The position numbers and the translations under genes are program-made. This document shows, piece by piece, positions 6,353 through 6,444 of a stretch of DNA of 6,444 bases. The stretch's first letter is position 1. Each line of letters begins with the position of its first letter. Origin of the DNA: a bacterium (GTDB taxonomy: Bacteria; Chloroflexota; Dormibacteria; Aeolococcales; Bog-877); NCBI GenBank assembly GCA_021798435.1, contig JAJZGN010000112.1:1-6444 (forward strand), written 5' to 3'. A model generated the notes under the pieces. The model did not search any database. It worked only from the letters and a program-made list of their open reading frames with translations, and was not told the origin of the DNA.

Positions 6353-6358
6353 CGACCG

Positions 6359-6444
6359 ATGCGCTACATCGACGTGGACGGCCGCCAGCTGTCGGTGGTC
6401 GGTCTGGGGTGCTGGCAGTTCGGCGAGAAGGGCTGGGGATACGG
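6359..6444 (+). CDS. Aldo/keto reductase, N-terminal fragment (runs off right edge)
   Basis: Only 28 complete codons are present, starting MRYIDVDG and continuing through SVVGLGCWQFG to GWGYG at the edge. The opening beta hairpin followed by GLGxWQFG and a WGYG segment is typical of an aldo/keto reductase subgroup common in actinobacteria. The catalytic Asp, Tyr, Lys and His all lie outside the window, so activity cannot be judged. It is not a copy of the left AKR: the openings differ (GLGCWQFG here, CLGTMNFG there). It is divergent from the secreted protein gene and appears to have its own leaderless promoter. Identification rests on a short stretch but the motif is distinctive. Confidence 0.72.
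   Translation, partial: MRYIDVDGRQLSVVGLGCWQFGEKGWGY

Noticed and set aside
1..6444. CRISPR arrays, insertion sequences, attachment sites, rRNA
   Set aside because: No periodic repeats, transposase or integrase motifs, terminal inverted repeats with duplications, or rRNA signature sequences were seen on either strand.

Overview
The window is high-GC bacterial DNA, with coding regions strongly GC-biased at third codon positions. It uses GTG as well as ATG starts and has one start that looks leaderless. The gene content is a soluble-adenylyl-cyclase-like cyclase/STAND ATPase/TPR protein, a DUF642-type secreted protein and aldo/keto reductases. This fits a terrestrial actinobacterium or a neighbouring high-GC lineage (Chloroflexota/Dormibacterota-like). 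The sequence alone does not settle the phylum.

Layout: (1) 1-357, minus strand, holds the N-terminal 119 residues of an aldo/keto reductase (AKR) that runs off the left edge. (2) 358-1023 is a 666-nt spacer with no convincing gene; it holds the AKR ribosome binding site, one strong hairpin and a short direct repeat. (3) 1024-4893, plus strand, encodes a 1289-residue protein: two class III cyclase domains, an AAA/STAND-type ATPase and about ten TPR-like repeats. (4) 4894-6000, minus strand, encodes a 368-residue exported protein with an N-terminal DUF642/choice-of-anchor C-like domain and an unrecognised six-cysteine C-terminal domain. (5) 6001-6358 is a structured spacer with a good promoter and a hairpin-rich leader for the secreted gene, plus a leaderless promoter for the next gene. 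(6) 6359-6444, plus strand, is the first 28 codons of a second, different AKR that runs off the right edge.

The most notable object is the cyclase. Its two cyclase domains are complementary. The first keeps both metal-binding aspartates but lacks the catalytic Asn/Arg pair. The second keeps Asn and Arg but has lost both aspartates. One intact catalytic pocket plus one degenerate pocket is the arrangement of mammalian soluble adenylyl cyclase, which also carries a P-loop NTPase and TPR-like region behind its cyclase domains. The base-recognition positions are atypical, so cAMP versus cGMP production is open.

The cyclase and secreted genes converge with no base between their stop codons (TGA directly abutting TCA). 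A 12-bp hairpin lies in the last codons of the cyclase gene and pairs better in the cyclase transcript than in the opposite one. No sequence evidence links the four genes in one pathway. Convergent genes do not share a promoter, and the two AKRs point outward. Any cooperation between cyclase and secreted protein is speculation from adjacency.
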